A stretch of 64,000 bases of DNA from Macrolepiota albuminosa. Its lineage: Eukaryota; Basidiomycota; Agaricomycetes; Agaricales; Agaricaceae. The notes beneath the pieces were generated by a model. That model was not told the DNA's origin. It was given only the letters and a program-made list of their open reading frames with translations, and did not search any database. Below are positions 53,329 through 63,395 of the stretch, one piece after another; position 1 is the first letter of the stretch, and each line of letters opens with the position of its first letter. Made by a program: the position numbers and the translations under genes. Location of the stretch: the NCBI GenBank assembly GCA_027475525.1, contig JAMWFC010000049.1, forward strand, positions 1,737,297 to 1,801,296, read 5' to 3'.

Positions 53329-53609
53329 CGACATGAATAATTCAAGCAATGCAGAGTGAGATTTAATTCCTGTTTGGACAGCCCCTCAGAGCTATAAATC
53401 AAAAAATGGATAACAAAAGGCATGCAACGCAACGCGTCTAGGAGTCAAATATACGATCTGAATAACGCGAGGGCCAACCTGTCATGCTTGACAGCGAAAT
53501 ATACTAGCTGAAGGAACACCAGTGACTGAAGGATGATCAATGATGAAGCTGAAGCTTCGATGAAGAGTCAACGATGTTCGGACGGTTCCGAACAAGTTCT
53601 TTCTTTGAG
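53329..53609. other. Upstream region of the TRIP4-like gene
   Basis: Non-coding sequence between the LINE target duplication and the proposed start of the zinc-finger gene. It presumably holds that gene's promoter; no clear TATA box is seen. Confidence 0.4.
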
Positions 53610-53838
53610 ATGCACTCAACACCGTGGACAAGAAAAGTAGCGACCTCTTCTCTTCCTTCAGATCGTCTACGCCCCAGGCCTTCACCAGTGCCCTCCCGTT
53701 CAAAAAGCTCTCAGTCGAATCGGGAACCTGCGCCACCCCAAAGCAAAGCATTGCGCATACTCAATGGGCTGCATACATCACTTCAAGACCCTTCAACAAC
53801 TACAGCACCGGATCCGACTGGGGGCTGCTTCTGTCAAG

Positions 53839-53892
53839 GTGCGTGGCTGTATATGTTCGTGACTCGAAATGTTGTCAAGTTACATTCATTAG
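53839..53892 (+). other. Intron in the TRIP4-like gene
   Basis: 54 nt, GTGCGT...TTAG. Removing it joins TGT CAA G to CG CGT ACA, giving the family sequence CFCQARTHPLSPY. Confidence 0.75.
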
Positions 53893-54387
53893 CGCGTACA
53901 CATCCTCTTTCGCCATATGTTCCTCCTGTGCCCTACCTCTCTGTGATCTTGCTGCACCAGCGTACCTCTGTCCTTCGTGCAAAGAGCCTCTTCTTACTCA
54001 GATTCAACGATATACTCTAATTACGCGTATCAAGACAGAGATTGCCGATACCACTCTCAAAGAACAACTCGCTCGCGAACGTGCAGAAGAAGAACGGCGA
54101 GCAGCTGCAGGCGCCTTCCCAAGCCTTCAAAGCTCCAACTCTTCGAACCCTTCACTACAATCTTCATCCCATCGCCCGTCACCACCTCCTGAACCCCAAA
54201 CGTACAAAGTCCTCTCACTCGGTTCAAAGACCAAGAGACCCACGCTGACGACAAAGACGATAAGACCAAAAGCATCTGATACACCCTCTCCTCAAGACTC
54301 GCGACCGTCGTCTCCCCAGCCCACTCGTGAACCTAGACCTCACGCCAATTTTGTTCGGGGAAAGGGTAAAGCGCGAGTGGATCCTAC

Positions 54388-54729
54388 TGTTGGACTTTCG
54401 GACTTATCATACATATCACACAGCCACTCATCCTTTCAGGGTCGACCCCTCGTCATATCACACAATGCCCTCTACTATATCACATAGCGGACAATGGTCC
54501 ATTGTCCGCATACATATAAATACAAGCTACATACAGGCAGACCCTCAGTCATTTATATCGGACTGAGGGTGCGTCAAACTTATTAACCATATTACAGACA
54601 TACTAACTATACCGTAGATCAATACTTATATTGCTCTTAGGTATAGTACAAATATAGTCATTTATATCGGACTGAGGATCAATACTTATATTGCTCTTAG
54701 TCTACCATCAAGGAGTCCGGATTCTAACA
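54388..54729 (+). repeat. 5' LTR of element F (342 bp)
   Basis: Starts TGTTGGACTTTCGG and ends CGGATTCTAACA. A near-perfect palindrome with 11-bp arms (GCGGACAATGG / CCATTGTCCGC, 1-nt loop) at 54487-54509 lies 5 bp upstream of the TATA box TATAAATA (54515-54522). Further in, a 60-bp-period repeat places GATCAATACTTATATTGCTC at 54617 and 54677. Confidence 0.97.
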
Positions 54730-54738
54730 GGTTATGGG
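54730..54738 (+). promoter_or_regulatory. Candidate copia-type primer-binding site
   Basis: GGTTATGGG directly follows the 5' LTR. Drosophila copia is primed by an initiator-tRNA-Met half molecule whose complement contains GGTTATGGG. The match suggests the same half-tRNA priming here. Confidence 0.5.
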
Positions 54739-54892
54739 TGATTGCTCGACGACTTTCTGAAGTGTCGACAAGTTTGATCCGGGCCACTGACTCCAATCTT
54801 ATCTGTTACACGTCGCGTCGCGTCCTATCTCGCTTTCTCTCCTTGTCTGCCTCTTGGCCTCGACTCCTATCCTCTAACCCCCTCTTTCTACT

Positions 54893-57800
54893 ATGTCTCC
54901 CCCCATAGCAACCGATGCTACCAGTCCATCTATACCAGAACACGTCATTCGCCACAAGTGGGAAGGGCCGAAGTACACCCGTGCTGATGGCAACTTTCAC
55001 CATTGGACCGAAAGACTCAAAGACTTCCTGATTCTCAACGGCATATATGCCTACGTCTTCAGTCCCACTATCTCTTGCCCTGACGTTGCCACAGAGCCCC
55101 GCGCTAATGCCAATTGGCACCTGAACGACAGGCTGGCCATAACCTTCATCAAGTCGGCTCTTGATGACGTCGAACATCGCGACCTCATCATGGACAAAGG
55201 TGCGGCGGAGTGTTACGGGGATCTAAGGTCCCGGGCCCAGAGGGAAGGCCCTATCAAGCAGATTGGTCTGCTCCAAGAAGCGCTATCAACTTATTGTTCC
55301 TCGTCAGAACCCTTGCCAACTACTGCTGGACGTATCGTCGACATAGTCAAACGGGCTTTCGACATCGGGACGATTGATGCCGACCTCTTCACGTGTATTG
55401 CCCTCTTGAACAGTCTCAACGACCCTTCGTTCGACGCCCTACAAAATTCGGTCTCCACCATCCTTAGTAACGGCACAAGGGAGAAACCCTGCTCACCGAC
55501 GGACATTCGGCTTCTCATGGAGAACACACAGAATATTCTCAATGCCAAGTCTAGTCAGTCCACGGCGTTGCACGCGAAAGGGGGCGTGAAATCATCTCGA
55601 GTCACAGACATGCCGGGCCACAATCACGGCCCTAACGCAATATGTTGCGAGAATTGTCATTCGCTGAAACGCCCGTGTAGAGGACATACAAAGCCCTTCT
55701 GCATACAGAAGGGTGGAGGAATGGCCGGAAAATCTCTCTCCGACGCACGAGACGCACAAAACGCCTCAAAAGCCAAATCCGAAACTGCTCCCTCGAACAT
55801 CGCAAAGACGTACGTAGCGGTTACTGGCCCTGACAGAAAATCCTGGTATGTCGAGTCATCCAGCCTTGAACAGCTCCCTGCACCTGCAGAGCCAGCGACG
55901 TTTGCAGGCATTGCCGCTTCCAACCCGTCCACAGAATGCTGGGAGTATATGGGTTTCATGGCGATGGAGGATGCGCAAATGACCGTGGATTGGAAGAACT
56001 ACTCAAGTCCAATCAGCGACCACGTCATGGCCGCCGATGTTTCACCCATGCAGCTAGCCAAACGTGTCCCCATCACGTCAATCGACTCAAACCCCTTCCT
56101 GATTGATTCGGGTGCCACCGTGCACATCTCCCCATGCCGGGACGACTTCCACACCTTACGCCCTATACAACCTCGCCCCGTAAAAGGGTTGGGAGGGTCA
56201 TCAGTCACCGCAATCGGAATAGGCAATATCCATATCCACGTCGCCAAGGGAGCAACCATTACACTCGAAGATGCACTATACATTCCCAACGCCACTGTCC
56301 GACTTGTATCCGTGTGTTCACTTGCCAAGCACTCTGGGATCAGTTCCTTATTTGACAATGTATCCGTAAAACTCATCGACAAATCGACTCAGTCCATCAT
56401 TGCACAAGGTCCCTTACTCCCGAACCAGTGCCTCTACACCCTGAACCTCAGTTCCGCACACACCGGGCACCATGCGTTCACGTCTAGCCACATCCCTAGT
56501 ATGGAAACCTGGCATCGCCGATTAGGGCATGCCAACTACCAGACCGTTGTGGAAATGGCGAAAACGGGTCTAGTCCTAGGTATGCCCGCCTCCTTCGCTT
56601 CCAAACCCCCTAGGTGTGACTCATGTATTCTCGGAAAGCAGACCCGAAATGCAGTCCCTAAGGTGCGGGAGGAAGGAAGGAGGGCTACAAGGAAACTAGA
56701 GATTGTTTGGGTAGACCTTACTGGGCCGCAGGCCGTTGTCTCTCGGAATGGTTACTCCTATATAATGAACCTTGTCGATGACTTCACGAGTGAACACTGG
56801 TCTATTTTGCTCAAACGCAAGAATGATGCTCTGACACACTTAAAGGCTTGGCAAGTTGCGAGAGAGACCGAAACCCAGATGAAGCTGGGAATATATCGAA
56901 CCGGACATGACGGTGAGCTAGAGGGACACCACATGGAAGCCTGGCTTCTATCGCGAGGATCGGAGCATCAATTTGGGGCAGCCTACACGTAGAGTCACAT
57001 TGGTCGAGTAGAACGTATGCATCGGACAATTATGGGAAAGGCAAGGACCATGCGCATCGCGACGGGGTGCCCACCGAACATGTGGGACGAATTTTACATG
57101 ACCGCATCACACCTGCATAAGAGGACACTAACCAAATCTCTCGCTGGCGTAACTCCTCACGAAGCATGGACCGGACGACGTCCAGATTACTCTTACATGC
57201 GTGAGATCGGCTGTAAAGCATTCGTAATGATTCTCGCCTCCCACAACCCAAAGATCTATGCTTGCTCTGTTGAATGCATACTGATTGGCTATGCAATGAA
57301 TTCAAAGGCCTACAGGTGCTACGACAAGCGGACAGGTAAGATCTACGAGACTTACCACGTCAAGTTCTGCGAGAGCCATGATGGGCACCCACATCCCCCG
57401 ATATCACATCCGAGTGACACTGCCACAAACAGACACGTCACAGAGAATCAACAAGATGATCAACTGGTCAGACAAATCGAATACGACGACGATCACCTTA
57501 TCTCCCCAGCGCACTCCGGAGGAGTCACCACACAGCCGCCAATACTGGAAGTAGGTGAACTCGAAGCTCAACCTGCACAGCTGCGCCGGTCGAATTGCGT
57601 TCCGATTCCTACGCGCAGGGTGGACCCAGACAATGCACCTCCATCACGAGTAGAACGGGCCGTAGCAGAATCCAGGGCAGCTGCTGAACGGATGCGAGCC
57701 GCCCGGGCAGACGCGGCCGTGACCAGGAACGATATGAATGTGGGTGCGCAACTCGATTGAGAAATGCAGGGCCACGATCCGGGCGCTAATCCTGGACCCA

Positions 57801-59491
57801 CTAACGAGGGTCCAGATCTTGCCAACGTCGGCTCTGTGAGTGACCTAGAGTATCTGTTCAATGCCACGATGGAGCTTCAGAACAACCCAATAGCACTAGA
57901 ACTCAATGACGAACCGAACACCTGGACTGAGGCGAAGTGCTCTGGAGACGCCAGGAGATGGGAGGCGGCGTATTGGGAGGAACTCGAATCGCTTCGAGAG
58001 ATGGGAGTATACGAACTTGTGCCACGCTCGGAGCTGCCCCCGGGAGCAAAAGTAAGAACAGAGCAACCCGTTTTCAAGATCAAGCGCGACGAAAACGGAA
58101 ATGCAGTCCGATTCAAGGTGAGGCTTGTCTTTTGAGGATATGAACAGGTCCACGGCCGAGACTACAACAAGACGACCTCACCCACGGCTCGCATGGAATT
58201 GTGGCACATCCTGTTGCACCTAGCGGCAGCAAAAGGATGGGACGCCACCCAAATAGACGTCAAGACGGCGTTCCTCTATGGGATCCTCCCTGAAGAAGAA
58301 ACTCAGTACATGAAGCAGCTGGACGGTTTTGAAGAGGAAGGAAAGGAGGACTGGGTCTGGAAGCTGGTGCGGGGGCTCTACGGAATGAAGCAAGCGGGGA
58401 GAATATGGAACAATACAGTAAATGAGAGGATGGCAGCCTGGGGATTTGTGCGACTAGCGTGCGAATCCTGCATATTCTATCGTTCAACTAACCAGGGAAC
58501 AGTCATTGCGGCGTTACACGTCGACGACTTCCTGTCAATCGCTAGTAGCAAGGAAGAAAATGAACGCTTCAAGGATCAGATGCGACAGGTCTGGACTATC
58601 TCCGACCTAGGATTGCCTCGCTTCGTTGTTGGTATAGCTGTGGAATGGGATCGTCAAAGTCGGACGGTAAAGCTCTCTCAAACCGCTCTTATTGACAAAA
58701 TCGTAAAACAGTTTGGCCAAACGGGTGCGACACCTCTCTCCCTCCCCATGGACCCCGGCTCAAAACTAAGGCGAGTTGATCGCAACACTTTACCCCCTGA
58801 TGAGCAGCGGACCCTCGAAAAGACACCCTACCGACAGCTAGTGGGCTGTCTTCTCTATCTCGCGATATCTACTCGCCCAGACATAGCCTTCGCCGTTCAA
58901 CAGCTAACCCAGTATCTTGATTCCTACGCTACCACACACTGGAACGCCGCAATCCGCTTAGTCAGATACCTCAAAGGAACTCAAGACTTACGGCTCTACC
59001 TCGGGGGAAAGGAGGAGCACATTATGCTTACCGGATACACAGACTCTGATTGGGCAAGTTGCCCCGATACAAGGCGCAGTGTAGGCGAGTATGCCTGGAA
59101 TCTCGGATCCGGAGCGGTCTCATGGGCAGTCAGAAAGCAGAGGACGGTAGCAGCTTCATCCTGCGAAGCGGAGTACATGGCGGCGTACGAGAGTGCACAA
59201 GAAGGCATATGGCTGCGAGCGCTGTTGAGGGACATTGGCTTAGACTTCACAACCACCCCTATGCGTATCTTCTGCGACAACGACTCTGCCATAGCGCTAT
59301 TGGAGGACCCCCTATTGCACGCGCGAGTGAAACACGTCGATATTAAATATCATTTTCTACGCGAGCGTGTACAATCCAAGGAACTTGCGCTACACCGGGT
59401 TCCTTCCAAAGAGAACACCGCCGACATCTTTACTAAAGCTTTGTCAACCGCGGCCTTCCAATACCTACGCCCGCACTTAGGCCTACGATGA
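54893..59491 (+). pseudogene. Gag-Pol polyprotein of copia element F, three in-frame stops
   Basis: 1533 codons in one frame. Gag opens MSPPIATDATSP, with KYTRADGNFHHWTERLKDFL. A Cys/His cluster (CCENCHSLKRPCRGHTKPFC) replaces a standard CCHC. Protease: FLIDSGATVHISPCRDDF. Integrase GAG-pre region: METWHRRLGHANYQTVVEMA, CDSCILGKQ; core: EIVWVDLTGPQAVVSRNGYS, GRVERMHRT. RT: FKIKRDENGNAVRFKVRLVF, DVKTAFLYGILPEEE, LYGMKQAGRIWN, LHVDDFLSIAS. RNase H: GYTDSDWASCPDTRRSVGEY, SSCEAEYMA, VDIKYHFLRERVQ, NTADIFTKAL. Stops: TAG at 56990, TGA at 57758 and TGA at 58133. The last falls where copia proteins have Arg (RLVxRG), so CGA to TGA fits. Confidence 0.93.
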
Positions 59492-59541
59492 TCCAGCGCC
59501 ACAGATTCCATGCGAGGAGGAGTGTCTGTGGTGAGGAGGAG

Positions 59542-59883
59542 TGTTGGACTTTCGGACTTATCATACATATCACACAGCCACTCATCCTTTCAGGGTCGAC
59601 CCCTCGTCATATCACACAATGCCCTCTACTATATCACATAGCGGACAATGGTCCATTGTCCGCATACATATAAATACAAGCTACATACAGGCAGACCCTC
59701 AGTCATTTATATCGGACTGAGGGTGCGTCAAACTTATTAACCATATTACAGACATACTAACTATACCGTAGATCAATACTTATATTGCTCTTAGGTATAG
59801 TACAAATATAGTCATTTATATCGGACTGAGGATCAATACTTATATTGCTCTTAGTCTACCATCAAGGAGTCCGGATTCTAACA
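59542..59883 (+). repeat. 3' LTR of element F (342 bp)
   Basis: Appears identical to the 5' LTR, with the palindrome at 59641-59663. It is preceded by a purine-rich tract (GCGAGGAGGAGTGTCTGTGGTGAGGAGGA region) and followed by CCTAC. Confidence 0.97.
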
Positions 59884-60102
59884 CCTACACGGCCTTGGGC
59901 AAATCTTAACGGAGACAGTCTGATTTATATACCGCCTGTGCAGTCCATTGATGAAGTGGAAGCAGACCTGGAAGGAAAAACTGGAACGCGAAAGCGGAGA
60001 AGGCGAAAAGGGAAAGGGAAGGAGAAAGAAACAGAAGAGGGAGAGGGCAAGGAGAATATGCAAGCGGAATTGAGTGATGGTGGCGGAGCGTCCATGAGCT
60101 GA

Positions 60103-61447
60103 GTGTGTGTCGCAGTGCTCATTGAGTTCTTTCTTTCTAATCCTTTTTTGCTCGGTCGTTTAGTGCGCAAAAACATCTGAACCTGTACTAGAGATGAATC
60201 TCTGCATCGTATGACATTCTTTCGAGTAACAACGAAATCTAAGTGTGGATCTGATACTGAAGTCATCTGGATACACTGAACCTCCGGCCCGACCAAAGGT
60301 TGGTATGCACATAGAATGAACACATGAAGAAGTACGATGTTCAAATGCTCGATGTTTGAAGCCGTCATTATGCGATGAATTACACCAAAGGGGACCATCT
60401 TTCAAAGTGATAATGAAACCAGGCTCAACTCCCTGACGTAGATTGGGTTATCAGATCTATTTAAACATGTCTCGACAGATACAGGGAAGATCAATCTTCG
60501 CATCAACATCAGGAAAAATGTTAGGAACGAACAGGTGCGCTTCACAGGATTCAACATATCGAGCGGTGGCGAGATCTGGACAACAGGGACGTTATTTGTT
60601 TAGTCACAATCGTCATGCTTGTATCATGCAGAAGGTGATATTGTCGCTTCTTGCGTTCATTTTACGTCTATAATGCAATCTTTGTTTTTTTCGTTTTCTT
60701 GGTGAAAGGTGTGGACGTTCTCACTGCTACGACTGCAACACGTTTCGCTGAATTTCTTTCCCAGAACCCGTCGTCGACACTAATCGTATTTGCAGTATTG
60801 TCGCTGACTTTGTTCTCCACCATCGAACGCATTCGTCTAAAGGAAGTAACACACAAAGAATTTTCCCCCTCTCTATAATCTTGCACACCATATCGCTCAC
60901 TGCAGGCTTGCCTACATTAGCAAGAGCGTGCACTCTAGCTGTTTCGTCTCTAACATGAGCAGCTCCCGATTTTCGGTCACCATATCAGACTTGTGAGATT
61001 TGTCATTTCCCATGTAATAATATGAGATTCAGGAACTTCACTGCATGTTTCATTGCCGATAGTTCATGTGAGCGTAAAGGCGACTTCCATTTCTTAATTG
61101 ATTGTGTTGATAACATAGTGAAGCACTGAGTCTCGAAGTCACGGACATGTGGCAGTAAGTCCGTGCGGGTCCCAGTCCCGCCATGATGATTTTTGTCATA
61201 AAAATCCTCTCAACTGAACCAAGTATAATATATTGCAGCCGGTTGTACCATCCTGCTGATCAGGAATGAGATACGAGTGATGGCGAAAGAGCAATGAAAT
61301 AACCTGGTCCCAGCTTGATACTACAAAGCATATTGGAATCGTTGTTGATCCTGGAATTTTTCAAAAGCTTGGAAGTTAACAATTCTTTGCCTGAATTCTC
61401 ACAAAATTTCGACTCCAAGTCAAAAGGATGGATAATAGATTCCTGAT
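60103..61447. other. Intergenic region, no confident gene
   Basis: Contains a short + ORF at 60651-60878 with two hydrophobic stretches (IFVFFVFLVKGVDVL and TLIVFAVLSLTLFS) and a basic tail. It could be a small membrane protein or chance. Two adjacent hairpins at 61140-61165 and 61165-61181 (CACGGAC/GTCCGTG, GCGGG/CCCGC) are seen; no role is clear. Confidence 0.3.
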
Positions 61448-61554
61448 AGCCCACCGCGAGGGTCGAACTCGCAGCCTTCAGATACCCAGCACCAAGCATA
61501 AGAGTCTGACCAAGCATAAGAGTCTGACGCTCTATCCGATTGAGCTAGGCGGGC
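61448..61554 (-). tRNA. tRNA-Lys(CTT) with duplicated intron
   Basis: On the minus strand GCCCGCC pairs with GGTGGGC (acceptor). D arm GCTC/GAGC; T arm GCGAG-TTCGACC-CTCGC. Anticodon stem TCAGA/TCTGA with loop CTCTTA..A gives anticodon CTT. The intron begins after A37 and is 33 nt, because an 18-bp unit (61492-61509 and 61510-61527) is perfectly duplicated in tandem. The unit includes the 5' half of the anticodon stem and the anticodon itself, so two copies of TCAGACTCTTA are present. Without the duplication the intron would be 15 nt. Confidence 0.85.
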
Positions 61555-61559
61555 TGTAT

Positions 61560-62739
61560 TCATACCATGAAAGTGCTTATTAGATGGCTCTCTCCCGACC
61601 ACCCGCACACAGATAATGGTAAGCGACTATATTGATAACTACCTGTTAGACAATAAAGTAAGTATTAACTAGGTAGATAGAATCAGTAAGTAAGTTGGGA
61701 GTTATAATGTAAGTATACACACCTCAGAAGCGACCACAGATAATGGTAAGCGACTGAGGTGTGTTACGGAGAAAATTGTAACATTAGTAAGTAAAATTAT
61801 AAATAAGGAAATAGTGATCGAAACTTAGAATAACGAGGGATGCAGGATCTATCTCAACAACTTGAGTCTCTCCCTATGAGTTATGAGATGTTTATCATGT
61901 TATACGATACAAAGTTCCTCAGATTTTCTCTGTTAAAGGTAATATCTTTGAACATGTCCAAGAATTCTATTGATTTATTTTGCTTAACTATATCCCTAAT
62001 GTCAGAGCACAGATAATAACTAGAACGTTAAAATAGAATAAGCAGATTTAGATTCAGAGTTTCGAGATAAGACTTAAGGATGACTGAGATTTAAGACAAA
62101 ACAACTGTGTTGATTGCCTAGAGACTTGTAACGAGGACAGAGTTTTTATATGTAGTTATGTAAAGGAGAAGTAAATAAGGAGCGATAAAGAATAGGAAAC
62201 TGAATCAGTTTATGAGGTCATGTATGACGAGATAAGAAAAGGAAAAAGGAGAAAAAGGAGAATGAGAATTTGAATAAGGAGAAGTCGACGAAATTAGAGT
62301 AAATCGGAAATCGGAATATACTTGGTGATTTTTCTGATTTTATTGACACCTAACCAATCCAAAGATAGAAATCTGAATGTCTTCCTGAAGCGTTAGCCAT
62401 GGTCAGGTCAGCATCTTCAATGGCTTTACGCATGAAACTGTCTTTCTGCGCATTTGAAAAGCTCCGCATAACTCAGCCATTTCAATTTCTTGCACAAAAT
62501 GCTTGATATACTAGCTATATGGATCATTATTTTTGGTGGTATACCCATTGAGGATTTTACAAGTACAAGTACATTACAAACTATACAAGAACCATGCAGA
62601 ACGATTGCCAAGCCCCAGAGCCTCATTACCACGAGACATCATCATCTGAATCATTGCCTTCTATTCTGGAGCATCAAATAAGAGCCACCTGGAGGGACCA
62701 CCACGTTGCGCTGGCTGCTACTTTCTGAGTGTGAGCGGA
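61560..62739. other. AT-rich intergenic region
   Basis: No gene seen. ACAGATAATGGTAAGCGACT occurs twice (about 61610 and 61737). ACACACCTCAG and CTGAGGTGTGT near 61717 and 61754 form an 11-bp inverted repeat around the second copy. The rest is purine-rich and AT-rich. Confidence 0.5.
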
Positions 62740-63117
62740 TCAACGCAGCTTGAGGTTGAATAGAACACCCAGATACTTATAGATCTGCATGGTCTTCATG
62801 GGCTGAGTTGTTATGGTCCCATGCTTGTCGAGGTGCGTGAGGTGCAGATTTGGGGGAGCATCCTGAGCTGAATGTGGGAAGTCCATCAGGGCTAGTTTGG
62901 TCAGTTCAAAGGGTAAATTATGTGAGTGATACCAATCGAAGCCACCTTGAGTGTGCTCCATCATGTCTGTTATTATTTTATGCATCTCATTCAGAAACTT
63001 TGTGACGGTGAGAAACATTGCATTGTCTACAAAGCCAATCGACGTTTCAGTGGTGCTGGAGGGGTGAGCGGTTAGTAACAAGGGTGCATTGTCAAATGCG
63101 ACATCATATGGGAACAA
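62740..63117 (-). pseudogene. Decayed non-LTR reverse-transcriptase fragment
   Basis: 126 codons resembling the RT palm-to-thumb of fungal LINEs. SIGFVDNAMFLTV corresponds to the catalytic F/Y-V-D-D box, with the second Asp replaced by Asn. HKIITDMMEHTQGGFDWYHS, NLPFELTKLALMDF and YKYLGVLFNLKL follow in the expected order. The changed catalytic residue and missing flanks show it is dead. It belongs to a different LINE lineage from the one at 44981-53313. Confidence 0.7.
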
Positions 63118-63395
63118 GCTAGAAAGTTGGTGAAAAGACCTTGCATGCCTGCCAGATTACTGGCTTTATTCTTATCATTTCTGGAAATAAGTCTTAAGCC
63201 TCAAAACCTCAGGAAGAATATGCTGGACATAAGCTTAGGCTGTATTATGGAAGCCGCCAATGTTGGAGATGGTTAATGGAATACACACCACAAAGCAGGA
63301 CTTGACTACATTAATGCAAGAGAGTTCTGCTATTGATCAACTTTTGGGCATCATTATCACGCTTTGTAAGTTGTCACCCATGCTTGCCAAGTCGC

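Larger units (their letters stand above)
54388..59883 (+). mobile_element. Element F, full-length Ty1/copia retrotransposon
   Basis: 342-bp LTRs at 54388-54729 and 59542-59883 appear identical. CCTAC is duplicated outside (54383-54387 and 59884-59888). One 1533-codon frame, with integrase before RT (copia order), fills the interior. The insertion lies in the coding sequence of the TRIP4-like gene. Confidence 0.97.
53610..60102 (+). pseudogene. TRIP4/ASC-1-type C2HC5 zinc-finger gene (Rqt4-like), split by copia element F
   Basis: The proposed start is ATG at 53610 (MHSTPWTRKVATSSLP). Exon 1 ends with GGCFCQ. An intron at 53839-53892 (GTGCGT...ATTAG) restores phase into ARTHPLSPY. The zinc-finger pattern CFCQARTHPLSPY...CSSCALPLC...CPSC is diagnostic of the C2HC5 finger of TRIP4/ASC-1 and yeast Rqt4, a subunit of the ribosome quality-trigger complex. 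Between PLSPYV and CSSC the frame changes: a 10-bp repeat (CATATGTTCC) appears once where the family would need it twice, so I infer a 10-bp deletion near 53920. Coding resumes (TLKEQLARERAEEERRAAA, Ser/Pro-rich, KARVDP) up to 54387, where element F is inserted. Beyond F, 59889-60102 continues exactly in frame (TRPWANLNGDSLIYIPPVQS), with a Lys/Arg/Glu-rich tail to the stop at 60102. Confidence 0.75.

Noticed and set aside
60651..60878. Small ORF with two hydrophobic stretches.
   Set aside because: Too short and without homology clues or splice context; left as intergenic with low confidence.
61135..61185. Two adjacent hairpins resembling a variable arm and T arm of a tRNA.
   Set aside because: No A box, acceptor pairing or TTC in the loop; not enough for a tRNA call.
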